Part shown: positions 34,113-45,710 of the stretch, in pieces
Layout of the letters: every line of letters begins with the position of its first letter
How positions within the stretch are numbered: the stretch's first letter is position 1
From: Pyronema omphalodes
Lineage: Eukaryota > Ascomycota > Pezizomycetes > Pezizales > Pyronemataceae
Direction of reading: 5' to 3'
Length of the DNA stretch: 64,000 nucleotides
NCBI GenBank assembly: GCA_024516155.1
Contig: JAJJXM010000050.1
Span: forward strand, 124,001-188,000
Notes under the pieces: generated by a model
The model's database searches: none
What the model saw: only the letters and a program-made list of their open reading frames with translations
What the model was told of the DNA's origin: nothing
Program-made: the position numbers and the translations under genes

Positions 34113-35367
34113 ATTCCTATTCCAGTTTGATATGTAAATAAGTGCGACAGAAAAGGCGTTTGGATTCATTTATTTGGGGAGTTTGGGTGGACACGACATT
34201 CACGATATTTATGATGCAACAAGACATGAGTCAACAACATACGACACGAAATAAAATGAAACCGGATTAGACGAATAAAGGCGACACGAGATGAAATATG
34301 CGATAAGATATCAGCGACAAGATATCGGCGAAGACAGGGAATACAAACAAGGCCTAATGCATGACATCCCGAAACATCAGAGAAATCAGGATCATAGTAG
34401 AATAAGGGTGATAATGGATATGTTTATGGATAAAAATTACGGATGAAGGATTTTGAAGCGAAGGATATGTACAATATGGAATAGCTTGACAATGATGGAA
34501 TATTGGGTTTGCAGGCAGAATACGGATTATTCACTGCAGGGAGAGCAAGGCTCGGTGGAAATGTCAGGATGCAGCGGGACTTTTTCTCGATCAGGAACAA
34601 CTAATTAAAATGTACATTCTTGGGATTTCTTTTGTAACTAAATCTGTATATTATTTACTCACTTGAAATATTTATGATTATGTCTACGCATGCTTGTTTG
34701 ATACATATATAATCATAGCAGGCAGGGTGCAAAGAGAAACTTACTGAAGTAGAACAACCGGAAAAAGCAAACCAAATCTGATTTTGTCATACAGAGACAT
34801 ACATTTCCGCTCAATCATGCGGCCTGAATAAAATTGATTATTTGAATGAAACGTTATCTGAATTCAGTGATGGCTGAAATAGGTGGGTGATGAACACGCG
34901 TAATTATCTTGTTGCGGGCACGAGCTCGAGCCGGAGTTGAAGGTAAATTTTACCCAACCACTGCTTGGTCTGGTATTGCCCGTTAAGTAAACGCACGCTT
35001 TGTGGCATTGGCATTGAACCTTGAAGAGATAGAACTGTTAAAAGAGAATCACTTGAATAAGCAATGTAAATGAGGTTATTATAATAATCAAGCGAATATA
35101 TATCAGTGCCTAATAAATACAGTACACACAAATGCACCACCATTAATTTATGCTTCTAAACAAATACGGTACCCACGATAGTTATCTTTACTATCCCCGG
35201 AGCCCTTCAATATCAGCCAGCCCATGTATGCATAATCGTATTTCTATAAAGTTTCCCAGCCCCGCAGCCACCTTCATAGTAGAAATCCAGCTAGAGATTC
35301 AGGGCGCAAAAATACCTTAAAATGCTGCACCTGACTTAGATTTCTATCGCAGGTGTATAACCGCTTC
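34113..35367. other. Intergenic, no supported gene
   Basis: AT-leaning sequence with a GACACGA/GATAAGATATC-type short repeat near 34215-34325. No gene seen. Confidence 0.5.
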
Positions 35368-37523
35368 TCAAGCGTTATGGTTCTTAGAAAACCAGGATTT
35401 CCGTCCACCAAGTGTGTTCTTGCTACCGATTCCAGAGCGTTTTCTTGCGATACCACTTTCCACATCCCTGCTGTTGGTCCCGTTTTGAGCCCATTGTGCA
35501 CTGCCATTTCCTTCGTTCTTTAAAGATTTTGTGTCCGCTAGCTTCTCATCTGTAAAAACCACGTTTCTTACCCCTCCCTTCTTTGGCAATTCCTTCGCCT
35601 GCTTCGACTTTCTCCACTTTTCATACCATCTCCTTTTAGATACACGCTCCCAAATCCATAATCCCGACCATGTAATTATTGTCAAGATTATAGATGCCAC
35701 GGAAAACCGCATGATTGAAATATTGATCTTATCGTCATCATTCTGGTTGTTGGAGAGTCCCATTCCAAATATGGCCTACATAAAGTTACGGTTCGGTTCA
35801 TTTCATCAAACGGGTAATTGAACATACTGCCATCAGTGATGGTGGAAGATAAAACATGCAGACTATCGTTATAACCTTCATAGATTGTGCGTATTGCGTT
35901 GCCTTCTCGGATAGTTCCAACATCAGGTGATTTTCGCGTCGTGCAAAGATATACGGTACCTTCAACGAAATTGGTCATTTAGCTCAGATTAATGGAATTC
36001 AAAATGGAACTTACAATAGTAACAACGACTGCAAAAAGACTGTCAGTTCTTAGGATAAGCTGTTTCACACGTTTTCGGTTTTCGTTTGTCTGAAAAAGGA
36101 GCTCATCGAGCTTTTGATCAAACGCGTAATACTCGCGCTCCGTAGCATATTTCGAAGTCTGCGCATAGTACTTCTCATCTCTCTGTAGTGTTTCTAAACC
36201 ACGACGTAGTGCGGTGATATTACTGCAGTTGATATCTAGAGCCTGAACTAACGATAATAGCTCCACTTTGAGACGCTCAATTCTTTGAGTGTCTTCAAGT
36301 TCAAGCTGAGATTCCGGATCGCTATCTGCCACTGGATTCCCCGGCTTTGGGCGCCATTGGAACGCAATGTTATCCTAATTACAAGCGTTAATGATGACAA
36401 GAAATACAAATACGGGCAATGACTAACTAGCTTGATTATTTGAGCCTCGAGATCATTGATGTAAGGGATCCAGTTTTGGCTAGCTGTTCGCATTAAGAGC
36501 ACATGGACATCTAGATCGTGAATACTGTTAAGCTTCCCATATAGACTTCCCTCGAGAATACGATCAAGACGACGCTGAAAGTCATTTGATGCTTGTAAAA
36601 ATATCCACGTGGTCTTGTTAGTTTGGTATTCATGTTTGGAATACATTCCCATCTTTCTGGTTGTCCATATCGGCTTGCCAGTTCCATTACAAGTTTTTCG
36701 TACAACGTATTTCCAGTTATAGCATATTTCTGTGGGCGGTTGTTAGTTTGCTTCCAGCATACTTGGCGGAATACTGTACCGAAATTATTAATACGCTGAA
36801 CCCCCAAACTCGATCCTTCTTGCAATGCGATTGATTGTCGATATATAGCGAGATTCTCATTATATTCTTCTAGCTTTTCACCATAAAGATGTAAAACCTC
36901 CAGGAATCCCGGAAATACTGAATGTGTTGTAAGAAGGCGCCGTAGATTATCCAGTGATATATTCAGACTCCCAAATGAGAACTGCGGCGAGATGGAGCTT
37001 CAACAAATCAGAATATATATCACGATACGGTATATAAAACTTACTACATCACATGCTTGAAAGGCTATTGTGCCATGAATCAGTATTTATACCATTTGCA
37101 AACTGTTTAATACACTCACAGACGCGGTTTCCGGCCCAGGTTTTATGTCCTTAATTATCTTATCAAAGGTCTCATCCGAGATAGATACTAGACGGTCCTG
37201 AATTAGCCTTCTCATCCTCGCAATAAATTGTGAATCGTACAAATATGCATTTCACTGTCATTAACGCATGTTGCGTCTATGTCGGTTGTGTTACCGCAAA
37301 GTTTCGTATGCATTTCCAGTCTCTCTGCTGCAGCTTCAAGGTCAAACTCAGTGAGATCCTGCAACCGTTGATTCATCGGGTAATGCTGCCATTCGCAGGC
37401 GGGCATTACCGAAGCGCGTCTCTGTCTGGGTATTCCGTCCATGTTACTGATGCTGCGGGTGATGGTCGCGGGGGAGGTTTTAGTCGGAGACGTTGTTCGG
37501 TTTCCACGTTTGGAGCCCGGCAA
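35368..37523 (-). CDS. CorA-like transporter-domain protein, copy 1 (possible pseudogene)
   Basis: Six exons, complement(35368..35775, 35828..35959, 36015..36374, 36428..36729, 36780..36981, 37120..37523). Exons 2-6 join in frame (468 codons). Exon 1 (start 37523, or 37442) holds a frame change near 37225. Upstream it reads CVNDSEMHICTIHN; downstream only another frame continues, RMRRLIQDRLVSISDETFDK to the donor. Seen: FSFGSLNIS...FPGFLEVLHLYGEK, EICYNWKYVVRK, TTWIFLQASNDFQRRL, WIPYINDLEAQI, FQWRPKPGNPVA, a coiled-coil, then two membrane helices (YAQSMKVITIVCMFYLPPSL and IILTIITWSGLWIWE) and a basic tail. This matches fungal CorA-like proteins. Canonical CorA ends helix 1 with GMN; here IFGMG. 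A paralog lies ~10 kb away. Confidence 0.75.
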
Positions 37524-40500
37524 TCATAGTTCTTTTATAACTTCTCTACGTTTTTAAATGTGGCTCGAATTTCTCATACAATGACCAACTCCTGAATGAA
37601 ACGCATTTTTGCCAAACTAGGCTTCACCATCAACAATACTAATTTATCCAGCCTCGTAACTACCTTCAAATTTTACGACGTTTACTGCAATAGCCTCTGA
37701 AGTTGATTAATGTCGAACTGTGGTAGGATTATAGTCGAGGTACAACTAATAAACTGAGGCAGCCACTTAGTCTACCTCACTAAGTCGGCTGGGAGCCTTG
37801 ACTTTCGAATAATTCATACCCATCTCCTAGTCATCTATATCAAAAATCATGCCTATTTCAAGAATTATTTGAGTCACGGACCTAGATTTCCATTAAAGAA
37901 ACTTTTAGACGCCATTTTCCTTAAGAGACACCTTCACCGCGACTTTTTTGATGTATCTTTCTCGACAAATCGCTTGAATACAGGTGTTTTGAATACTAAA
38001 CACGATTACCGCAGATGGTGGCGTTATTGAATAACGATGATAGTGTGAAGTATCTCTTTGCTGTCATTACTTGAGTTTAGTATTCAATTACATAGTCAGT
38101 ACTGGCCTATTTATTTGCTTGCATCTTAACGGCATCTGTATTCTTACATTGAGAACGGACGATATATTCTGACTCGGCGCCGCGCGGTGTGCTCAGTCGG
38201 TGCGTATTATGTGCCGTCATATACATGATGTCGGGATGAAAAAATTAAAGCGGGGCGGGGCATCGCCGGATCGGTGTTCAGTACAGGTGTCATACATGTG
38301 AACCTAGAATGTTTTTCCAATGTGCATGATCTAGTCCGAGTGTCTTATTTGCCAGTTGACCAGTAGCCGAGCTGTATATCTGTGCGATTTTTATCCACAT
38401 GAATGAAAAAACTAGGTATGCCAGGAAAGGTGTGACACCCATAAAATGTGATGATAAGATGTTGCTGTGTGTACAGAGCCCCAAAATTTGGTTAACTCAA
38501 ATACTGGCTTTCGTTTAAAGCCATATATGTAGATAGCTCATTTCTTCCGGAGAGGATTCTGAGCTTTTATCAGTCACAGCTTTTCCACAATTTTGGCGTG
38601 ATATTACGAGTCGATTTTTGAAGCCGATTTTTGAAGCTAACTCGCGGCAGAAAGTTCACAAACCTCAGCCTGAACTGAATCAAATCTACTGCCGTTTCCC
38701 TTCTTGTGCATTAGTCCTATTATCTACAGGAGGGAAAACCAGTGTTATCTCTCATGGGTACTCCCGTGCTCTTCGGGGCACACTCGTGAATTCCAATGGA
38801 GCACCCTGCACGCATTTTTTATCGCACGCGGTAGTGCTTCTATGCATTTCATGAGACTTTGCAACGTTGCCAGTGGTTGGTGGACGTCCTACAAACAGCT
38901 GCAAGCCGTACTTACTAGAATAGGAAGGTACTGATCAAGCCATACAGACGGACTACAATCTATAAAGTCATTCGGAATTCCTTATTTCGTAATTTCGTGA
39001 AGGGGTCTTTTGACTTCAAGTAGAACGAAATATGTAGCGAGGCAATTCTGGAAGTCTGGTGTAATATAATTCATCACGATGGAAGCCCCGCCTCACTGCC
39101 AGATGCCTCTGTGATATTGCGACGCAATTCAGTTACCGAACCGGGAGGTAGAAATTATACAGGTTTATTTGTATTCAGACCAAGGTGTTCTGATAGATGT
39201 GGATATAGCGCCCTCCAGCTCGTCAATAATTGTGTGCGCCTTACGAACATGGTCGAGGATCTCAAGGAATGCCTTCAGTTCAGCTGGCATCAGTGTTCAG
39301 TCTGCCGGAGATGCGCAGCGAATACCGCCTATTGCACTTGATTTTTGGGAGGAATCTGCATTTATTTATTTGAATCATATGTACGCTGACTGAGGCCTAA
39401 AAGGCCCATGCAGGAATCTGCATCAGCGGGCTTAGCTTCGCCGCCGGTCAACCGCGGTACATAACCAGTTAATAACTGTACATTAAATCCTCAGTGACCG
39501 AAGCCAGTCAAATTAAAGTTAGCAGCTGGTACAGTCGATGCAAAACAGGTAGTCGATCAACATATAGACTGAAGTGGGCAGCCAGATCTGCTGATGAAGC
39601 GTGATGGCGCTGAATACAACTACTTGTAACTCCCTACATGAGTTGCGTGCGGAACCGCCACGTTATTGTTTGCGTACGCCAGTTGAGAGGTGAGGAGTAT
39701 GTAGGTAGAAAACGTAGAGCACTTTGTGTCGACCGGGGCTCTAGCCTGGAATTATCGGTGCTGGCGGTTGACGCTTACCGTAGTAATCGCCGGTGATCAC
39801 TCGAGGCATCGCATTGCATGTGCGGTTGTATTCCAGAGAGAGAGAGCACTGTCGTTAATGTTTTACTTGAGCATCGTCGAGTGGGATCAGTATTTGGATG
39901 ATGAGAGGACTGGAGGTCGGCGGGCCACCCATTGGGGGAATTTCCCTAGCGTTTGGGGTTGGGTGATGCATGATGATGCAATCGATGGTGCATTTAACCG
40001 GTGGCAAGGATTGATCTCCCCTAACCCACCGCCAATGCCCATTTTGGGCGCTGCGGAATCCCCCTACAGTACTAACACAGTAGCGGGTAAGGCTATGTGC
40101 AACAGCCCCACTGTGCCAAGACAGAGTCTTTTAGGGTGACCAAAGTACGCTATAATTTCTCTTCGTCACGTATTGCTTGCACATTATATCACTCGAGGCT
40201 TCTGGATCGTCGACACTCGGCAACAGAAGAAGACTGTGTACCGCATCTATGTACTCGATAAAAAGACAGAAGGTATCAGCCTTGTGCATTCGCGAGCCAG
40301 GCGCTGGTGTGGATTGGGTTAGTGGCGGAGCCGCCACATTACAACCTTGCGAATTCCGGCACCTAGCTAGCAGAAGGATGGCGACAATAATCTTCAGGAA
40401 ATCGACCATCCGCTTGTCGTACTAAAATAGCATCTTGGTATAGGCGAATGTTTGAAAAGAAGAGGAAAAAAGTAGGATCTCGTACTGAGTTTCTAGGGTC

Positions 40501-41617
40501 ATTAAGCCCCTCAAGATTACTATACGCCCTAGGGGATAACCCTAACTCCATCTCAACAGCGCTACACAATCTGTCTTACTATTAAGTAGATACGGTGATT
40601 GGCTACATAATCAACGTGTGAAACCGGGATTCTATGGTTCATTATATTCTCGATCAAGTGTCCATACGTAACCGCTGTATAATCCGTACCGATGTAATTA
40701 TAATTAGTACGGGCACATAAATCACTGGCGAGCTTTTCGCCCGGTCAAAAGATCTGAATAATGGATTGTATTATTCTGAAATTTCTTTATTCTAATGATA
40801 CATAAATGGAATTGATGTTGGCCTCGAAACGTCGCAAGTCTCCAAAAAATGGTAGCTACCTACAGGTACATCTTGTTTCCTACTTGGCCTACTGAATCAG
40901 CACGCAACGATACGGAAAGTAACAAATCTACCACTCTAATGCGCTTCTATGTGACAGCTGGATTAGCGACGACAAAATTAGTTATAAATGTAGTAGGAAG
41001 GGACTTTGGGCAGAAATTGCGACGACTTTGATGCAGATGTCAATTGAATAATGTCCTTCTGTAATCAGGTGTATTTACTGACAGACCTCAACATGTTTCG
41101 CACTGTAAATATCAACGAATTAAAAACAATAAATACTCAATAGACAATGCGAGTGTAATTCACGTCGAGCACCTTGAGTACAAAAAAACAATTTCAGATA
41201 AATAATGACGATCAACATAAAACTCCATAAACCAAAATAGTGTTAACCCCCAAGCACCCTTCCCCCCAACAACCCCTAACAACCCCCAACAACCCTCTAA
41301 CATCTACTATCAGGATGAGAAAACCCCCTCCTAGATTGTCTGTGAAGACAGAATAATGCCATCGCACTCAACCAGATACACGCCAACTAGCTGGCCACTG
41401 ACAAGAAAAAATTCCCAAAACATAATTTGGCTTATAGCAATCCCATTTTAAAATTCCACACTTCGACATCGTTAATCTCGTCGTATGGAGATTGTGTATA
41501 TATTAATCTGAAAAAAGTCAGTTAACTAGGAGATATCATAGACTCAAGGGTCGTGGAGACGGGGTTAGAACAGTTGATGAAGGTGGGCATAAGTTGAGAG
41601 GATTCTGGCTGTGGACA
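37524..41617. other. Intergenic, includes duplicated flank of CorA-like copy 1
   Basis: 37740-38130 resembles 48120-48490 upstream of copy 2 (for example TTAGTCTACCTCA, TTTTTTGATGTATCT, GGCCTATTTATT). A second copy of the GAGGCCTAAAAGGCC motif lies at 39382-39412. A 137-codon frame at 39726-40139 (GTG start) has no recognisable product. CAACAACCCC repeats lie near 41265-41300. No supported gene. Confidence 0.5.
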
Positions 41618-43633
41618 TTACAACCGTGTTTTCAGGATAATGCTACCTTTGTCTGAACTCTCGTATCCCGACTCGTCCATTACGCTATCTTCATCATCGG
41701 TCGCCATTTGCACAGAGACATTGTTCATAGGCTCTTGAGTATCTTCGACGTGTACTTTAGGAATCAACACTGATTGCTCATCAACCATATCACTGGGAAA
41801 TTGCTGATTGGAGCCGGAATTTCGACGAGCTTAATCTGTTAGTTTAAAGATTCTCTAGGTAAAAAAGCAAAATATGAACTTACATAGACTTAATTGCTGT
41901 GGTTTCCAGCCAGGTACTTGTAACATATCCTTATTGAGAACAAACTCAGGCGGCGGTACGTTGAAAGGCTGACGTCCAAGGGCATTTGCAAACTTCTTCT
42001 CCGCTTCCTTCGCCCTGGGACGTCCCGCTCTATCGTAAGACAACATCTCCTTCAAGACACTCGCAACATTTCCAAGAAGTCCCCCTTCCTCGATGGTGTC
42101 TTCAAGTAGTTTTATGACAGCGGTGTTAAGCCTTTTTTGCTTGGGATCAAGATGATAATAGTGACAACCACTTTCCTTAATACCACCTATATAGACTGTT
42201 TCTTGCCGGCGAATTTTAAAGGCAGCGACTTCCTGATGGCCTCCTTTGATCCACGCCAGGACATCGCAGCCTATAGCTCCTACAGAAAATATATCGTATG
42301 CGCGAGTCACATCAGACCTTTCTGGTGGTCCATAGGTGTCATTTCCGGCTTTTCTGCTGGTCAGAGATTGTGCGATTGCAGCGTCCGTCGGTACTAGTTT
42401 ATAGTGTGCCATGCCAAGATCGGTTATTGCCCATTTGTTGTTGTAAATGAGAATGTTATCAGGCTCTAGAATTTACGTCAAAATGAAAACTATTTAACGT
42501 AATCGCAGCGTGGTTCTTACTCAAATCGAAATGATAGCCCAATCTCTGGGAACTCCCATAGTGTATATGATCCAATGCTGAAAGTAGACCTTGGTACTGC
42601 CTCCAAATACACCTGGTTACTTTATCCCTAAGTTGGTCCTCGTTTTCATAATTCTTGACTTCTGGATCCTCACGATATAGCTCGATAGGGTCTTTTGTCG
42701 TAAGATGTTCCTGCAAAGATGTTTCCGCCAAGGGGTATATGTGCATGTAGGTCTCCCGGAAGTGTAGTGCAGCTTGAACTGCCATGATCCTCTCGTGCTT
42801 GTACAGGACATTATTTGACATTTCCTTATCACAGTCATTCTTGCCGAATTCGTCATCACGGTATTGTTTTATGGCTACTTTGCCATCTTGCTTTTACCGG
42901 TATTAGTTAATTATTATTAATAAGAAGAGCAGGATTAACGTACTGGAATGTCTCGAAAGTCATGATAGCCTTTGAGCATTTGAGCCTCGTAAACTTTGGC
43001 GAATCCGCCATTTCCGACCAGCTTTATGATATTAAAGGGAGCAATCTGTTCTTTGTATATGCACCTCTCTTCGGATCGATGGTCCCATGAGAGCGGAGGG
43101 ATAAGGAACTGAAATGAAGTCTTCCATTCATCGTAAATCATGTCCTTGCACTCTGTGTCTAGTTCGAATATGTTGCCGAAAGTTCCCTGTGGTAGCACTT
43201 CGATCTTACTGCCAGGAAGATTCTGCCAGTCTCTTGGAGTTGCTAGGTAACGATCGGTATACTTCTTTTCAATAAACTTAAAGATAAGGAAAGTTTTGTC
43301 AAGATGCAATAAGAGAGCCAAAACACCTATGTAGCCATCTATTCCGCTCCCTCTGATTTCTTTGATAGTTTTATCGTCAAAGACTTGATCAAATCTTTCT
43401 TTGCTGAGAGTTCCAGCCGGGCAATTATCGCAGTGGCAGCTACCAATCTCAGCGATACGCTCAGTAGTAAAGAACGCCCTGGTTTTTTCAATTGGATAAC
43501 ATTTCGAACGCGGTTGGTGTAATCTAAAAGTGACATATTCAAAGACAGGGGGTTTCTTGTTACGAAAACTATGAAGAACCAATTGATTGGTACATTGAAT
43601 TTTGGGGCATGGGATAAGACTGTGAGGCGACAT
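41618..43633 (-). CDS. Protein kinase-domain protein with long N-terminal extension
   Basis: Four exons, complement(41618..41829, 41884..42465, 42521..42890, 42944..43633), give 617 residues with all phases consistent. Seen: an N-terminal region of ~190 residues with CHCDNCPAG, of unknown function; a Gly-rich loop LVGNGGFAKVYEA at ~205-217; VAIK (Lys ~238); a catalytic loop HFDLKPDN at ~350-357, assembled exactly across intron 2; ITDLG in place of DFG at ~368-372; YGPPE in place of APE; DIFSVGAIGCDVL (helix F). The tail is acidic/Ser-rich (DDEDSVMDESGYESSD). All catalytic residues are present, so activity is plausible. The substrate is unknown. It lies between the two CorA-like paralogs, on the same strand. 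Confidence 0.85.
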
Positions 43634-43737
43634 CCCAATTGAGGGAAGTCAGGGAACGGTTGGTGTTTTATGCCGGGATAGCAGATCGGTAACTGTCGGT
43701 TTTCAGCAAGATGATAAGGGGATGAGTTTGCATTCAT

Positions 43738-45215
43738 GACTACAAGGAGAGACGAAGAGAATGATCATGGATATTTATATATTGCATATTCTTTCTTATT
43801 GCCTGTTCAAAACACAGAGCGAAAGGTATCCATCCGTAGTTCTTGAATAGATCAAATATCATTCCAATAAGGAACATATATTAAACCTGTGAATGGTATT
43901 CGCTAGAGTAAATATGTCCTCTGCGCGCAGTTGTGTGCTCAGGCTTATCTCCACACGTCTCAAGAAAGCGCTTAGTGAGTCAGAGAAAAGATACTCAAGT
44001 GGTCAGCCTCAAAGCCTGGTATATCTGCCGGCAATGCCATTTGCAATTGAAACATTTTGTGGCTTCTGATCTGAAACATTTTGCACTTGAAATTCAAGGC
44101 TACTGTTGTGCAATCAAGGCTTCAGATACAGAGGAAATTGTCCTGGGTTTGATGTTTGCGCAGGGATTTCACTACTTCTCCAGTATGCATATAGGCATAT
44201 CTTACAGCTGAAAATGAGCAATGACAATTCTAATAGCACAACATATATGCTATGTTACCAAGGCTCAGTATTCAGGTATTGTGTTTTCAAGGGCTTGTAG
44301 AATACCTAAGACCCACCAACACGGCACGCATGCGCTACCAACACAGGCCGCGTGGCAGAGTGTTCTGTAGGCAATGCAGCCCGACTCCCAAATTTCAAAT
44401 TTCAATCTTTTCTGTTTATTCATTCGTTCACTGGTGTTCCCAACCCTCCGGTTATGACTTGGTCTCCGATTTACTAATGATGTTCATGCCTAAGCGCTGG
44501 CTTTAAGCTTACTGGGAAACGCGCTAGAGTAGTCTTTGTGTTTGGATACGAGGCCATCTGCCTTCATGTTTTTCTTCCATCCTGCGCCCAAGTTTTAATA
44601 CTTACATACTGAATCAATCATCGGTAGGTAGACCATTAAGCAGCCTTCAATAAAAATTTTAGATACACGAGAAGCGGATGAATATGTATCTAGAATACAT
44701 TATGCATGTACAAAATCTATGTATGTATAAAATCATTTGAAGAATATAAGAGGGTTAGGGCCTACAGGTCATATAAACTCTCGTGGATTTGGGGATTGAG
44801 ATGTGATGCAGGAACACTGAGGGATACTCACCGGTTATCAAGATCTATAAGCAATGGAACATTCTCGGTAATAAAACTCGAGATCTTTAGAAATGTTTTA
44901 ATCAGCAACTGACGACAATGGCTGAATAAGGTAACATTACCACCCACCGCAAACAGTAAATGGCGACTTCTTACTTGCGCCAAAAAGTATCACGAAAACC
45001 AAATAATAAATTATCAATGAAAAGGGGTCAATGCCGACTTTTTGAGCACCTCTGTAAAGGGCTTTCTGCTGAAAAGGGCCGATTACGGTACGCGGTGTGG
45101 TATCTGTATAAAATGATTAACAGCACACCGTGAAAACCGATCGCGCCGCTGACCGCTTTTGCTAATCCTAATTTTGACCCCCTCCATTTGGTTCTTTTGA
45201 GACCAGATCAATATT
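43738..45215. other. Intergenic, no supported gene
   Basis: Short open frames only. It includes the upstream region of the kinase gene. Nothing recognisable. Confidence 0.45.
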
Positions 45216-45655
45216 TCAATTTTCGAGGGACCTTCGTTTGGCAAAGTGTACGCAGGAATTGTATTGGCATAGGATTTTCTCTATTCGTCTCTCCCGACCT
45301 GTCAGTGTGGTCTCTACTCGTGCAATACTTTCTGAAAATTTATTCAATGATACACTCACTATAATTATAAACGAAATCTTCTGATAGACATTTTGGGTAA
45401 ACCCCGATATGCCTATACACATGGTCTGAAAAATACCCAGAATTGGGTCCAGAACTATACACGCATGTTTGTCAATGTCTTGTGCTGAACGTTCCAGGGG
45501 CGTTTGCCGCGAACCCAGCGCCCATGTGATTCTGGAGTTACAACACTTTGAATCCATCGGGAGGCGGCACACCAAGAAATCCATGGACATTTCTTTACCG
45601 GTAGCCGCGTCAATTTCTACGCGGAAAATCCTCTAAATTAAGTATCGATCACACC
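45216..45655 (-). CDS. Open frame fragment downstream of CorA-like copy 2, doubtful
   Basis: The frame can be extended upstream of its first ATG (45590) to a TTTAG acceptor-like site near 45650, reading FRVEIDAATGKEMSMDFLVC. It ends RERRIEKILCQYNSCVHFAK and a short tail. Composition is moderately coding-like, but there is no recognised domain and no confident upstream exon. It could be a relic gene or chance. Confidence 0.25.
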
Positions 45656-45710
45656 AAAAATACTAAAAATTACAACTCATGAAATTCTTCTATCCTGAAC
45701 ATGTGGATTA

